DNA of 64,000 nt from NCBI GenBank assembly GCA_029990175.1, contig JARKIP010000033.1, forward strand, positions 17,963,001 to 18,027,000. Direction: 5' to 3'. The DNA is from Petunia secreta (Eukaryota; Streptophyta; Magnoliopsida; Solanales; Solanaceae). A model generated the notes under the pieces. The model was not told the DNA's origin, ran no database searches, and worked only from the letters and a program-made list of their open reading frames with translations. Within the stretch, counting starts at the first letter, position 1. Each line of letters starts with the position of its first letter. This document shows, piece after piece, positions 43,361 to 55,635 of the stretch. The position numbers and the translations under genes are program-made.

Positions 43361-43384
43361 CTAAGTGTGGGGTGCTAGCACCCC
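43361..43384 (+). other. PPT-like run followed by a 16-bp palindrome
   Basis: CTAAGTGTGG leads into GGGGTGCTAGCACCCC at 43369-43384, a perfect palindrome. The older element has AAGTGTGGGG with GGGGT/ACCCC arms at 32160-32176. Similar AAGTGTGGGG runs lie near 43521 and 45263; the last is the real polypurine tract. Confidence 0.65.
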
Positions 43385-43627
43385 GTTTGCGCACACTAGT
43401 TGGTTTGAATTAGTATTTTGGCATGAAAAGCTATGTGCGCGATAATGAGGGAAGTCTGAGTACCTCTATTACCACCCTTATTTATTTGGTTATGTGCATT
43501 GAGGACATTGCACAATTTTAAGTGTGGGGTGGGGGTTTCCTATATTTTTCTTATTACTATTTTTTGTTTTTGTCAATTGACATTGTTTTATTTATTTCTT
43601 GCTTTCTAGTTTAGTTATAATTATTCA

Positions 43628-43634
<7 letters not shown>

Positions 43635-43662
<28 letters not shown>
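43635..43662 (+). repeat. A28 homopolymer
   Basis: An uninterrupted run of 28 A within an A-rich interior. It may be a slippage product, and no poly(A) tail origin is evident. Confidence 0.9.
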
Positions 43663-43664
<2 letters not shown>

Positions 43665-45254
43665 AGAAAACAAGAAAATCCAAAAATAGTTAGTCTTTTC
43701 TTAGTTTATGTTAACATAGTTAGAGTAGATAATAATCCCCCGTGGTTTTTCTTTTGACATCGGTTCTTTTCCATGGGATGTACACTTGAACCGGGTACAT
43801 TTTTTTTTTTAGGTAGTTTTAGTCGTCGTAGTAGTAGAAAGGGAATGACAACTTGGTTTGGAGTCTAGGTGCTTTGTGACTTGTTTGATGCTAGCATATT
43901 TAGACCTGAGCACGTGGATTGAAGTGCCTTCCTTGTGAGTTTTTGAAATAAATTGTGCCAAGAATGAATAACCTTGTTTGTGACGCCTAGGCTCAGTTTC
44001 TTGACTATAGTGTGCTAAGTGTTTTACGCTTTATGCTTCGAGCTTGTTTAACTGCTTTGGTTTGAGAGTCCGAATTGAGCCATCTTGAGTGAGTCATGTG
44101 CCACTGTGTGAGTGAGGTATTTGTTTCGTTCCATGCTTGTCACTTGAGTCTAGAACTTGCCCGGAGTGTGGTTGAAGCGAAATCCTAGGTTTTGCTCGGT
44201 TTGAAAAATGATTATAGGCCTTCCTTGACCCGTTTGAGATTTTTCTAGCCTGCCCTATACTTGATTGACTCTAATCAGTCCCTTTGAGCCTTTTATCCTG
44301 CTTATTGGCAACCATATTACAAGCCTTGACCTCTTTTGATTTGAATTTCCTATCTTTTGAATTCCTTATCTCCTTGAGCACTTATATATATAATGAGCTG
44401 AAATAGCTAAAGTTGGAGAAAAAGGTTGGTTGGTTTGTGGATTGGCCCCAATTAGAAAGTAAAAGTAGTGCTTGTGAAAAGAAAAAAAAATTGTGGAAGT
44501 TGAAAAAAAAGAAAGAAAGTAGCACTTCTTATTGAGCTAAAAAAAAAAATATTCAATGGCGTAAATAAAAAGGGGAAGATTGGGTGTTGCTTGAAATTGA
44601 AAAGGGAGGAACTTTTGAAAGAAGGAAGTGTGCTGAAAAGTGATATTTTGTAAGTGCTTAGGGAGATCTAGTCACTTTATCCATATCTATCCTACCTAAC
44701 CCGCAGCCTTCATGACAACCTTTAATAAGCCCTATTTGATTTTGAATTGAGCAGACTTACATTAGTGGAGATTTACACAAAGAGCAAGCCTATGGTACTT
44801 CTTGTGTGGCATGTGAATTTCTTTCTGAGAGTTGAGTGAATTCTTTCGATCTATGAAGTCCTGAAATTAATTATAATATCTTGTGAGTATTGGACTACTT
44901 CTTCTGATTTGTTGTGAGGGCACTTGATTCATGAAGGATAGGTGATTTTATTAGACTCTCGGTCGAGGTAAGCGAGCGGGCTTGAGAAACTTGGTTGCAC
45001 AGAGTCAGTTATTGAGGTTAGGATGTTACAATTTGGTTGTTTGATTGTTTTTAAATATTTAGACTGTTTTGGCATTGTGAACATGAGGAAGTGCGTGAAT
45101 GATGCATGTGAGAAGGTTTAATTGTTGGTATCAACCATGGTCACAGGTGAAGCTGTTCTTAATTGTTGAGTTGCTCTTTTGAGAATGAAATTGAGGTTGC
45201 GTCTTGAGTGGGTTGAAGTTAAAGTATTGTTGGTCTAAATTGCTCGAGGACGAG
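43663..45254. other. Long untranslated interior of the Athila-like element
   Basis: About 1.6 kb with no frame above background and A-rich stretches near 44470-44560. The phrase CATATTACAAGCC (44308) and the run toward GAGGACGAGCAATAG (45247) are collinear with 32873 and 33679 in the older element, so this long 3' untranslated region is an inherited feature. Confidence 0.6.
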
Positions 45255-45276
45255 CAATAGTTTAAGTGTGGGGTGT
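45255..45276 (+). promoter_or_regulatory. Polypurine tract of the young Athila-like element
   Basis: TTTAAGTGTGGGGTGT immediately precedes the TGATGCTGGG that opens the 3' LTR. Confidence 0.8.
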
Positions 45277-46497
45277 TGATGCTGGGCATAAATCTTGTAT
45301 TTTGGCATTAAATTCTTATCATGTTCTGCTTTATTTTGAGGATATTATGTTCCCAACAATGATCAAATTGAGATACATTGCTAACTTGAGATGTTTGAAT
45401 GTTATAGGAATGAAATGAAGGAAACTAGAGCTTAATTGGGACAAAAACAAGGAAGGGGCAGCGCATACAGCCATCCATGCTTCGCATGGATCAGTGTTTC
45501 GCCTGGGAAGAGCAAGAATTGAAGAAAACAAAGGAGCAGCAGTGCAAACAGCGGGTGGCGCGAGGCATGAGCCAGTGTTTGCACTGGAAAGTTGTCCTAG
45601 ACGACTTGGGAGAGGCCAAAAACGTTCCCCACTTATTGTATTCCATATATAAACCCTTAAAAACATATTTTTACGGGGGGATTACGTACTTTTGGAGGCA
45701 AGAACCCTTGGGGAGGTATAGAGACGCTAAAGATGGGTTGGAGCTCAACATCTACATTGAGTTTTCTTCTCTTTTCTTTAATTTAGTTTGTTTAGTCTAT
45801 AGTTGTGGGATTCTCCATGAATGTTGATTTTTGGATGTTGATTTGATTTTATTGATTTATACTATTGGGTTATTTATTCGTATCCTGAGCCTAATTATTT
45901 GATTGCTTGATCACCAATCGAATATTATTTATGAACCTAGGGTTGAACTCGAAAGTGGGAACCATAGGTTGCAATAGGATTGAATAGAGCGTGTTCCTGA
46001 ACCTGGGCATCAGGGAACGGTTTCGCGGTTAGGATAGAAATATACCTAACAGTCACGCTTAATTAGTATACAGGAGAAGCACATGCATTCTTGTTAACTT
46101 TAATTCCATAGACATATAGGTGTTAGGTTGGCTTGAATAGGCGAGCAGGGTATCGAAAGAGTCCTGTGAGTAATATTAACCCTGTGATTAGTAACCCAGA
46201 TAAATTGATTTAGTCAGATTAACTGAAGAATTCAACAGGATTGGCAGATATCCCATGACCCTAGGCTATTATCCCTTCTTGAATCCAAAATCGTGTTTTA
46301 CTTGTTATTTATTTATTAGTTTAATTAGTTAATTTTAGTTAGATAAATTCTCAACTATTGAATCCATCTTGTTTAGATTATAAGGAATTGTCTGATTTAA
46401 TTAGTAGTTAATCAATAGTCCTCGTGGGAACGATACTTTTCTTATCACTTTATTACTTGATCGACCGCGTATACTTGCGTGTGCGTTTGGAGCGACA
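45277..46497 (+). repeat. 3' LTR of the young Athila-like element
   Basis: 1221 bp, nearly identical to 39355-40575, followed by target duplication GGGGT at 46498-46502. Confidence 0.95.
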
Positions 46498-46502
46498 GGG
46501 GT

Positions 46503-48039
46503 CAAAGCTAAAATTAAAAAATTTATCATTTTAAGAGAAGGTAAAAAGTCAAAAGGTAAAGACACCATAAAGCAAAATTCCCCTGCCCACTTTGTTGGCT
46601 AGTGCAAGCATGCTTGTAAGGTCTTTTTTTATTAATGGCCTTTTACTTTTACTTAGCTTGACACTCCACCCTCAAGTCTATTTAAGAGGGCCTTCATACA
46701 CATTTGAAGGGGAGACACAACATCTGAGAGAAAATACACAACCACAAAAAAGGGAGATTCGGATTTGGGAAAATACAAGGAAAGCAAATATCAAACTTGA
46801 GGAAAAATAGTGAGGGAAATAGAGAGTAAAAAAAGGAGGCTTTGGGATACAAATCTTAAGTTTAGAGAACAAAGAGCAAGAGCTGAAGGGTGTCTCGTTG
46901 TGTCTCTGGTTGCTATTGCTGGTCGTTGCTAGGATTCTAGCCTTGGGCTCTCTATCGCTGGGCTTTAAGTATCTTGCACTAGGTAACTTTTCCAAGCCCT
47001 TTTCTTTACTTTGTATGTATTATCTCATGTTTAAAGCTTGGATATTTGCATGAGTTTGTTAGTCTGTTAAAGCCCAAAGTATTGTTGTCTCTTTGCTTGT
47101 GTTTAGCATATTATGGTCTCTTGTATGCCAAAAAAGAAAAATTAGAAAAAATATTGAAGCTTGAGCAATCGTTCGTTAAAAATTGATGCAGCATGATTTT
47201 GTTATTTTATTCAAAAGTTGTTTTTAAATTGCTTATAAAAGGAACTAACTTGAGAAGTGGCTAAAGTAGAAACAAATAGGCAAACTAGGATATTCATGTA
47301 AATTTACATATGAACACAGGCCCAGAACGTCTAAAGCTAGAATCAGTTAACAAAGAAAAATGAAGTATGGAATTGTAGCAGCTTTTTTGTTATTTTTTTG
47401 GAAAAGAAACGGTGGTATCTTGAATTTTTCCTTATGTATTGAAGTGCTATTATTTAAACAGTCACTCTAAGTATTACACAACTGAGCAAGACAGATTCGT
47501 AACAATAGAAGTGATTAACGGTTAGGCAAATTTTTTAGGCCGAAGCTAATAAATGATGAATTGTTCACATGAACTCTTTAAGCCAAGAGATTTCGAACAG
47601 GTGAAGTGCTTGCGCGATTTAATTGGTTTAAGTCGGAAGATTTCGAATGGGTGAAGTGATCGCGGGATTATATCTCGACATGAGTTTCATTTGAATAGAA
47701 AAATTAATTTTTTTTTAAATTAAAGCGTAACAAAATAAAGGCAAAATAAACAAAAAAATTTCAAAGAGTCAAAATGTGTCAACAAGGCAACTGTACTTAG
47801 CACATGACTCGAGGGTGCCTAATACCTTTCCAAGCGTCAACCGAGATCCTTACGTGGAACTCTGGTGCAGACAATTTACGAGTCATAGGTGTTCTAGGTA
47901 CACCACTTTGGTGGCTTGGCACACCTTTAACTTGTCAAGTGGAGACTCCGAAATTTCTAATAATCTGTGTACCTTCAACACCAGTCACAGCCTTTGAAAC
48001 AAACAATTGCTTTAAGTTAAATAAAGGGTTGTGATAGCT
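46503..48039 (+). repeat. Probable second part of the Ogre-like 5' LTR
   Basis: Sequence resumes after the nested element with the same target bases. TATTTAAG at about 46679 could be a core promoter, and CTAGGTAACTTTTCC near 46980 resembles a splice donor. It ends at a candidate primer-binding site. The right-hand LTR is truncated before this part, so assignment to the LTR rests on position only. No gene is supported here. Confidence 0.5.
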
Positions 48040-48057
48040 TGGTGATTCCGCTAGAGA
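48040..48057 (+). promoter_or_regulatory. Candidate Ogre-type primer-binding site
   Basis: TGGTGATTCCGCTAGAGA resembles the TGGCGACTCYGCTGGGGA type reported to pair with tRNA-Arg in Ogre elements, with several changes. The position, between a long LTR and a gag, fits. Confidence 0.5.
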
Positions 48058-48450
48058 AAACAGTGAAAACTGAGAATCTCAGGCTTAAAGAGTTGTCACC
48101 TTTCGGCTTTTGAGTATTGTTTGTATATATTTCCTTGATTGTTACTGCTTTAATATGTCTGAACTGTATATACACAACTGTCTTCTTTCGTACACCTCTT
48201 AGTCTTCTGGAATACTGCGCACATGCATATCAGTTTTGCTACGGCGAAATTTCTGTCGTGTCTCAGGGTATAAAAAGTTAACCCTTATTAGGAGGAGGTG
48301 TGTTGGGTTAGGCAGTTAGACGTTGTCGACCGGTACCCCCGAGGCACTTCCAAATTGCTTAACCACTAGATCATGAACCATTAAGTCACCTAGAGTACAC
48401 CGGTACCGTACTTGTCTAGGCCGACTCCCTCGTGTCGTGATGGGGCCCGC

Positions 48451-49764
48451 TGTTGCTCCCAACGCACACGCAAGTATACGTGGTCGACAAGTAATAAAGT
48501 GATAAGTAGAGTATCGTTGCCACGAGGACTATTCATACTGGACTCCTAACAAACAATTTCTTAACAACTACTCAGGGATCTTTTCCAATAGTGAGAGTAT
48601 TATTAACTAAAGAACAGTAATTTAAATGGTGGAAATTCAGTCAAACAATGGTGCAAATTTTTGTTGTAAACAATAATAACGAAACGGTCCAGGGTCAGAG
48701 CTACGACCAATCCAGTTGAGTTTTTCAATTGATTCCACTTCTCAAATCCCGGATTACTAACTAATAGATTAAATGTACCCGTAAAAACCTTTCGATTCTT
48801 CACGGTCTATGCAGGCTACTCCAATCTCTATATGTCTATGGGTTGAATCACGTGCACGCATTAACGAGTTCTGTAATTAGTTAAGCTAGGCGAGCAAGTA
48901 TATGTCTATCCTACTCACAAATTGGTTCCTCGATGCCCAGGTTCACAATCTAGCCCTACTATTTCTTATTGCGTTCATAAATTCCCTCTTTCGAGTTCAA
49001 TCTAAGAACCATAGATAATGCATAATTATCGAGCTCTAATAATTAAACAAGTGAAATCAAGAAAGAATAAGTAACCGTTATGGGATTCAATATATGGAAT
49101 TTAATCTTCAAACATCAACCTTCATGAAACACTCTAACTCTAGAACGAAAAACTTAGCCACGCATACTCATAATCAAAAGACAATGATTTAATGAAATAA
49201 TGATGAAATGATTAATAGATGAAAGAATAAGAGTAAAACCGTAGTTCAATGAAGTATGGTGCTCTCCAATTGCTCCAAAGTCTAAACCCCCTTCTAAAAC
49301 GAAGTAAAAGAGTATTTATAGTGTTTACAAAAGCCTAGCAATTAGTTACGCCTAAGCCTACACGAAATAGGACTTCCAAAAATGTTCCAGGGGCGCTATA
49401 GCTGGCACCCCGCGCCTCAAAACGCGCTCAACAAGTCAGAGACCGTCGCTAAAAAACGCGCCAGAAAAGTGGGCGCTATAGGGGCGCGCCGCACCTCATA
49501 CCGCGCCAGGCAAAATTCCTGCTTTCGTCGTTCGCATCTTGCTTCGTTCTGTGCCTTCGTGTGCTCGATCCAATCCTCAATCCAAATTCAATCCTTTCTT
49601 GCTCGATCATGCTCTTTAAAGCTTCAATTGCACTTCATAACAACCTATAATCATACGACATAAATCAATGCAAAAATCACATTTGTTAACTAGAAAACGT
49701 GCGAATAGAGTACTCAAACGTGAGAAAATATTGAGGAAATATAGGCATAAAATGCCAAACATCA
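48451..49764 (-). mobile_element. Solo LTR of an Athila-like element
   Basis: A 1314-bp LTR on the minus strand: it begins TGTTGCTCCC and ends GCCAAACATCA on the plus strand, so in its own orientation it runs TGATG...CAACA. The first ~80 bases are the complement of the LTR end at 40490-40575 (GTATACTTGCGTG and the GAACGATACT block). Perfect target duplication CCCGC lies at 48446-48450 and 49765-49769. No interior remains, so it formed by recombination between two LTRs. The GC-rich open frame at 49382-49663 is part of the LTR. Confidence 0.92.
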
Positions 49765-49769
49765 CCCGC

Positions 49770-51110
49770 ATCTTCAAAAGACACATCATGGGCATATTAT
49801 GTATTGCATTTGTTCCAGTCGAAGAGTTGTTATGATGACCGATCACCGGGGTGAGAGTTGAATTTTGGAAAGAGGAAAAAAAGGGAAAATGATAGAAAAA
49901 TGGGGTTTAGTCCTGTGTCTCGAAATATTGTTTTAATTGTCATTTTACATCGTTATAATGAAGAATTTTTTCAAGAATTTTTGAGTCTCATCTTGTGACC
50001 GGGTTTAGTCCCAAGTGTTAGAAAATAATTTGTCATAATTTTACGCCATTATAATGGCGAAAATTTGGGACCCTTTTGTGTTTGAGTCTGTGTCCGTCTC
50101 TAGTCCTGAGTTTTGAAATAATTTATCGGGGATTTACGTCGTTATAATAGCAAAATTTTAAAAAATTGTATTGTGTCTATGTTTAGGTCAATAACTTGTC
50201 TCAGATGTGTCATATTGTGTTAATAATAATAGTCGATTTTGTAAATGTCTCGAGATATGTATTTTAAGTCAAATCAAGGGTATTTAACAAACCAAATTTT
50301 GTTGTATTCGGTTTTGAGTCGTTTTTGGGTATAAAAAAAGGGAATAATTCTAAAGTTCTGCTCAAATATCGTGTCGAGTCTTAAATTTCAAAAAACTCTG
50401 AGTCGGACCAAGTGTTCTAGATTTTTTCTATTTGCGTTAAGTGAGGGTGAGGATGATCAATTGTGATTACTTAAATTGTATTTTGTTTCGATTCTCGCGT
50501 AATAACTTGACTCCGCTCAAATGTGGAGTCTCATTATTTTCACAGTCTGGGTGGACCCACCTATTATCATATCGGTATGTTTATATCTTTTGACTCGTGG
50601 GGTGCGTTAAATATTATTTTGAGTCTGTCTCGTATCGTTGCTAAAATCATGTTTGTTGTGTCAGAAAGGAATTTTTGAAAAAAAAAACAAACAAATGAAA
50701 GAAAATAGGAAAAAAAAATCAAACAGAGCTTGTCTTTTGAGTCGTTCTTTTAAATTTGTCTATTACTTTGAGTAAGGGATATTCAAAAAAAAAAAAAAAA
50801 AAACAACAACAACAACATAAAAAAAAAATCCAAGCTTGCCCTTGTTTGCACATGCCATTTACAATTGGTTTTGATTTTGCTCAAGGCACGTGGCAATTTT
50901 TTGAGGATACATTCGGTACACTCGGTTTACACCGTAAATCATTTCGTGATGATGCATAACAACCTTAGGCTCGCCAATATGTGATTTTTGTACTAACCCG
51001 AATTGTTTGATATAGCTTTTGTTTGACATAGCTTTTGGAGTTTGGAGATTTGTTACGAAATTCTTCCATCATTCCACACATTCACAATAGGATCAAAGGG
51101 GACCCAATAC
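49770..51110. other. 5' untranslated region of the Ogre-like element
   Basis: No supported frame. It contains several loosely related TTTAGTC...GTTATAATG segments (49910-50190) and an A-rich run at 50786-50830 with CAACAACAACAACA. It leads directly to the gag start at 51112. Confidence 0.5.
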
Positions 51111-51111
51111 C

Positions 51112-53254
51112 ATGTCGCCTAACGAGGAAAATTCTGAGACCGGCACCCAGGATCTCTTGGCGTTGGAGAATGAGAGGTTGCGTGGAGAGATCCAAACTCT
51201 GAAACAACTAGTCGCTGACATGTATCACGTATTGACCACAAGAGAGGCACCACTTCCGAGGCCATCTGTCCTAGATGGTCGTGCCAACAGCTCTCCAGCA
51301 GGCACCAGGAACATCTACACCAGTTTAGGATCCAACTTATCCTTTTAGTCTCGCCACTGTCTGTGGTGTAACAAATGCAACTGAAGTACGCCCCCTGGCT
51401 CCACCACCGCCTCCAACACAAAGGTAGTATGGCCCACCTTTGGCACACGTTCCAGCATTTACAGGCCCTGCTAGACCCACCATGCCCAGGTCAAACAACG
51501 ATCCACATTTGCAGGCTGGGGACCGTCACCATGATCATCCCCATTTCTGACACAGTGACTCATATGATCAACTGTTCCATCATGAGTCTTGAGCCGAAGC
51601 TAACCATTTGGGAAAGTTGGTCGAGAATGAAGTTTTACTCAAAGTGAAGAGGCTTAGAACAAGCTGTGAGAACTATGCAAGGATTTGGAGATCACACCAA
51701 CACTTCTTTCAAGGATCTTTTACCTTTCCCTGAATTACAATTGCCAGATGGGTTCATAGTTCCCAAGTTCGAGCCGTTTACTGGGTAGTGAAATCCAAGG
51801 ATTCATATGAAGACCTACTACAACAAAATGAGAGGGGTCAAGAAGGATAAGCTGTTCATAGCTTACTTTTTTGAAAGCTTGGGAGGTGTAGCTACCAAAT
51901 GGTTCATGAGGCAAGATGTAACCAAATGGCCAACATTTGAAGACATGGCAAAGGCATTCTATGACCAATACAAATACCACATTGAAGTTGTGCCTGATCG
52001 CTCCTCTTTGGATGTGATAAAGAAGAAGCCAAGTGAAAGCTTAAGGGAATATGCCCTTCGATGGCGTGAACAGGCCAATTGAGTGAGTCCTACAGTTCCA
52101 GATGAAGATATGGTTTGTTTGTTCATTGAAGCTCAAGATGAGGAGTTTTAAGATGCATCGATTCCTGCTTGGGGAAAGCCGTTTAACGAGGTTGTCAAAA
52201 TGGGCGAAATGGTCGAGAAAGGAGTTAAAGCTGGCAAGATTGTGAGCCAGACAACACTAAGAGGGACCACCCAAGTAGTACAGAACAATGTAGGAGCTTT
52301 TGGGAAGAAGAAGCAAGATGATGTGGCCATGATCGGTTCAGGTTAAAATAAATGGAGCGAGAAATAATACAATCAGGCCCACTCATACCATGCTCCACAA
52401 ATACACCATCCTCAATACTACCACACCCCACAAAATATGTAATATTTCGTACCTCCACCCCAGTACTCAATCCATACAGTGCAGCCTTATGCTCCAATAT
52501 CGTCTTATCCGCAATGGCGCGCTCCAGCCCTACGTCCTATATATAGCACTCACTAGGCTCCACAAAATCAATTCCAAGCTCCCTCGAACCTTCCCTATTG
52601 GCCAAGAGGTCCTCCAGGTTTTCAACCAAGAGATGATTACAAAAAGGTGCATCAAGAGAAAAAGAATGAGCTCATGCCAATTGGGGAATCTTATGCCAGA
52701 CTTTTTCAGAAGTTGCAAGCTCTGGACATACTGAAACCAATAAATGGAGGAATGTATCCTAGGGATAGGGTAGATGACTCTTGTCAGTATTCTTATCATT
52801 CGGGCGCACCAGGACATGACACAGAGGATTGTCATTTTCTTAAGAAAGACATCCAAGCTTTAACAGATGATGGTCAAATCCAAGTCGAGGATTCAGATGC
52901 ACCAGATATCAACAAGAACTCATTGCCTGTCCATGATGAGGTGAATATGGTGGTATTGTGTGTGAAGAAGATTTGAAAGTAGAATCTGCAATGTCAATAA
53001 TGAACTGTGTTACTAAAATTGTACATGGGATGGCTGACAAAGTAAGATTTGAAGAAATGAATAAGATGAACATGTCTCTTGAGAAGCCGGTCCCTTATCT
53101 TGCTGGGTCATTCGTTAATCCCAAAGAAATCAAGGCTACCCCGAGGGGAGTTGAAGCAAATGGAAAGTTACAAAAGTTGTTGCCAGATTTGGAAAACTTC
53201 CTTGGTATCATCATGGTACAGCTTGGTGAAGGGCTCAACGATACAGAGATATAG
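51112..53254 (+). pseudogene. Ogre/Tat-like gag, broken by stops and frameshifts
   Basis: The start at 51112 (MSPNEENSETGTQDLLALENERLRGEIQ) opens a coiled coil. After a stop the frame changes, and 51807-52082 gives the capsid-like domain (SLGGVATKWFM..WPTFEDMAKAF..ESLREYALRWREQ). 52647-52976 gives a Cys/His segment, CQYSYHSGAPGHDTEDC, of the Tat gag zinc-knuckle type, and 52958-53254 the tail. At least three frame changes are needed, so it is dead. No protease, RT or integrase follows. Confidence 0.8.
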
Positions 53255-55630
53255 ATAAAATAGCCTTGACTTGCAACTGAAAACTAGGAATTGTTGTAGC
53301 TTGTTTTGTTTATCCTTTCTGTGTACTTGGTTATTTAAGTGTTGTAATCCAAGTACATTTATTTTGTTTGTTTTGATGTTCAAAACCTCATGTCTTTAAT
53401 TCAATGAAAGGCGAGATCCTTTTCTCGTCTCAACATTATATCTCTTATTTTGCTTTCTTGGTCTTGTTTCCTTAGTATTCTTTTTTTATGCTTTGTCGGC
53501 CTTAATAACATGACATGTATGCGAAATTTACGTTTTGATTTAAACACGCACTCTAACATTGTGAGCTATATGAGTAGTAAAGAGGGATAATTAGGGAGTG
53601 AAATAAGTTGGGAATTAATCAATAGTCATCTGATAAGGGAGATCGATGAGAAGTTCAAAATCGTGCACGATTGCTTCCACCAAAGTTGAAATACCATTTT
53701 TTAGAACCATCAGTGAAGCAGAAGTCGAGGACACATGTGGATTAATCCAGGTCAATTGATTGAGTCATTATTTGTGCGAGACATTCTAGGGTCGGGATAG
53801 CAAACGTCTTTCATTTCTTCTGCCCAAACACTATATCCTTTGTCAGCCCTTTTGAGCCTTGCTTTGTGGCCTATCCTCCCATGGATTCAATTTGATGTGA
53901 TTAAAGAAAAGAAAAAAAAAAGGGAAAAAAATAAAAAGAGGAAAGAAAAAACAATAAAAATCTACAATTAAGTGGTAGAGCTACGTCTGACCTTATTCTT
54001 CTCAAAAGGATACGTAGGCAACCATTCGGGTGCGGTCATAATAGGAAAAAGTTCATTCTTCCCCTGTTCCTCGTTGACGCAAAACTTGCCTCCAAGTTTG
54101 CGCCAATGTCAAAAGGGAATTCAAATCCCTAATGTATGCTAAACTGGGCAGAAGTTTGTTTGTATTTTATTTTTAAAATAAAATAAAAACAAACATGATA
54201 TTTTTTTGTACCATCTTTTCACATATTTTTATGATATGTTCAGTGTATCAGTCTTGAAATTGGAAGTTTATTTTTTATTTTTAAAAGAAAAAGGAGACAA
54301 CCAACATTTCTTTTACTTTCATTGTGTTCATCTTAGGGATAATCTCAATAACCCCTATGTTTTCATGTCAGAAAATATTCAAAAGAAATTCCTCATTTTT
54401 CACTAAATTGAGGCTAAAGTTTGAGATTATTTTTGAATAAAATGATTCCAAGGGTTGTATCATTCACAAGTCGTTTCATGAGATGCTTTCATACCGCTGT
54501 TCAAGCCAAAGAGAAAAAAAGAAAAAAAAAAATCCTTAATTTGCCTAAACTGGGGCAGAAGTTTGTTTGATTTTAAAAGCGGTAATTTTAAAGGTGGTAA
54601 TGTTCATCTAGCCGTCTCATGAGATGTTTCTGAGCTTTTATGTTGAACTCCTTTCTTCATAGCCTAACTAATTCCCACGTTACACTCCAAATAAAGACCC
54701 TTCTGACCGATCATTGAGAATATTAGGTCGTATAGGGTATCAAGGGAGAAGTTTCGCATTATGAAGTCCCATTTTATTGTCATCAATTACAATCAGGAGA
54801 TGGGAGCACGCAAGTCATTGAAAGAAATCTTTGGGGGAATCAAGATCAAGGTTGGAAGTTGAAGGAAGAAGGAACGACGGGGTCGATCAGCAAGGAAAGA
54901 TGGGAGATCGATGAGGAAAGAGCGAAAAATGAAAAAAATAAGAAAAGAGAAAAAAGGAAATAAAGTCTTGTGTGTAAGAATCTAAAAGGACGCCGCAAGA
55001 CAATAGTGAGGTAAAAGAACAAAGAGAGAGGCTAGTAGAAAACCCCAAGAGACACTGCTAGTCGAATGAGGGTAATGGAATTCGTCATCACGTTCAGGTT
55101 GAGCAAGATTTCCAAACTAGGAGCAAGTTCAAGGATAAACCGTGTAAAGCGATCAAAGGTGGACTCCAAGATGCATGTCATATTTTCTAGGGTCATTTTT
55201 TCACCTTTAAATAAAGTTATTTTTACCTTCCAGGGGCATCTTTTGTTCTATGTCTCATCTTTAAAATTTTTCTCTCTCCGCCTTTTGTTTTATTTTCTTT
55301 TCATTGCTTTTAGTCAGAAACAAGTAAAGAAAGTTTTGCAAAACTTGTTACAGTTTTATAGTTGTACTAGAGCAAGTCGGGAATGGGAGCCCAACACAGA
55401 GATTGTACCATAACGATCGGCAAAGAATGACATGCTATTTCCTACAAGGATTTGACCAAAACCTAGGATGATCATTTGATTTTGAAGCACTTATCTGTTG
55501 GGAGGCATGAAATAAATCAACCATATCAAGACAATTGTTCGATGGGGGACCAACTTGAAGAGAAAAGAAGGAAAAAAGAACATAAAGAAGTAGCAAGGAC
55601 CATCTGAACCGGGAGCAGCGGTTTCAAATT
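53255..55630. other. Ogre-like 3' untranslated region
   Basis: No supported frame. Motifs frequent in this family appear: GGATACGTAGGCA at 54008, and AACTGGG(G)CAGAAGTTTG at ~54143 and ~54548, a diverged repeat. A-rich tracts occur at 53900-53960 and 54900-54960. Confidence 0.55.
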
Positions 55631-55635
55631 TCAAG

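Larger units (their letters stand above)
39355..46497 (+). mobile_element. Young non-autonomous Athila-like element
   Basis: LTRs of 1221 bp each (39355-40575 and 45277-46497) start TGATGCTGGG and end AGCGACA. I noticed only two differences between them (near 40407 and in the TTAGTTAG/TTAATTAG tract near 40480). Target duplication GGGGT is perfect on both sides (39350-39354 and 46498-46502). The primer-binding site is intact. There is no gag-pol, only two short frames separated by an internal piece of LTR. The element must have been mobilised by proteins from another element. Confidence 0.93.

Noticed and set aside
49382..49663. GC-rich 93-codon frame
   Set aside because: It sits inside the solo LTR. 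The GC-rich GGGCGCTATA repeats are part of the LTR, and the frame has no domain.
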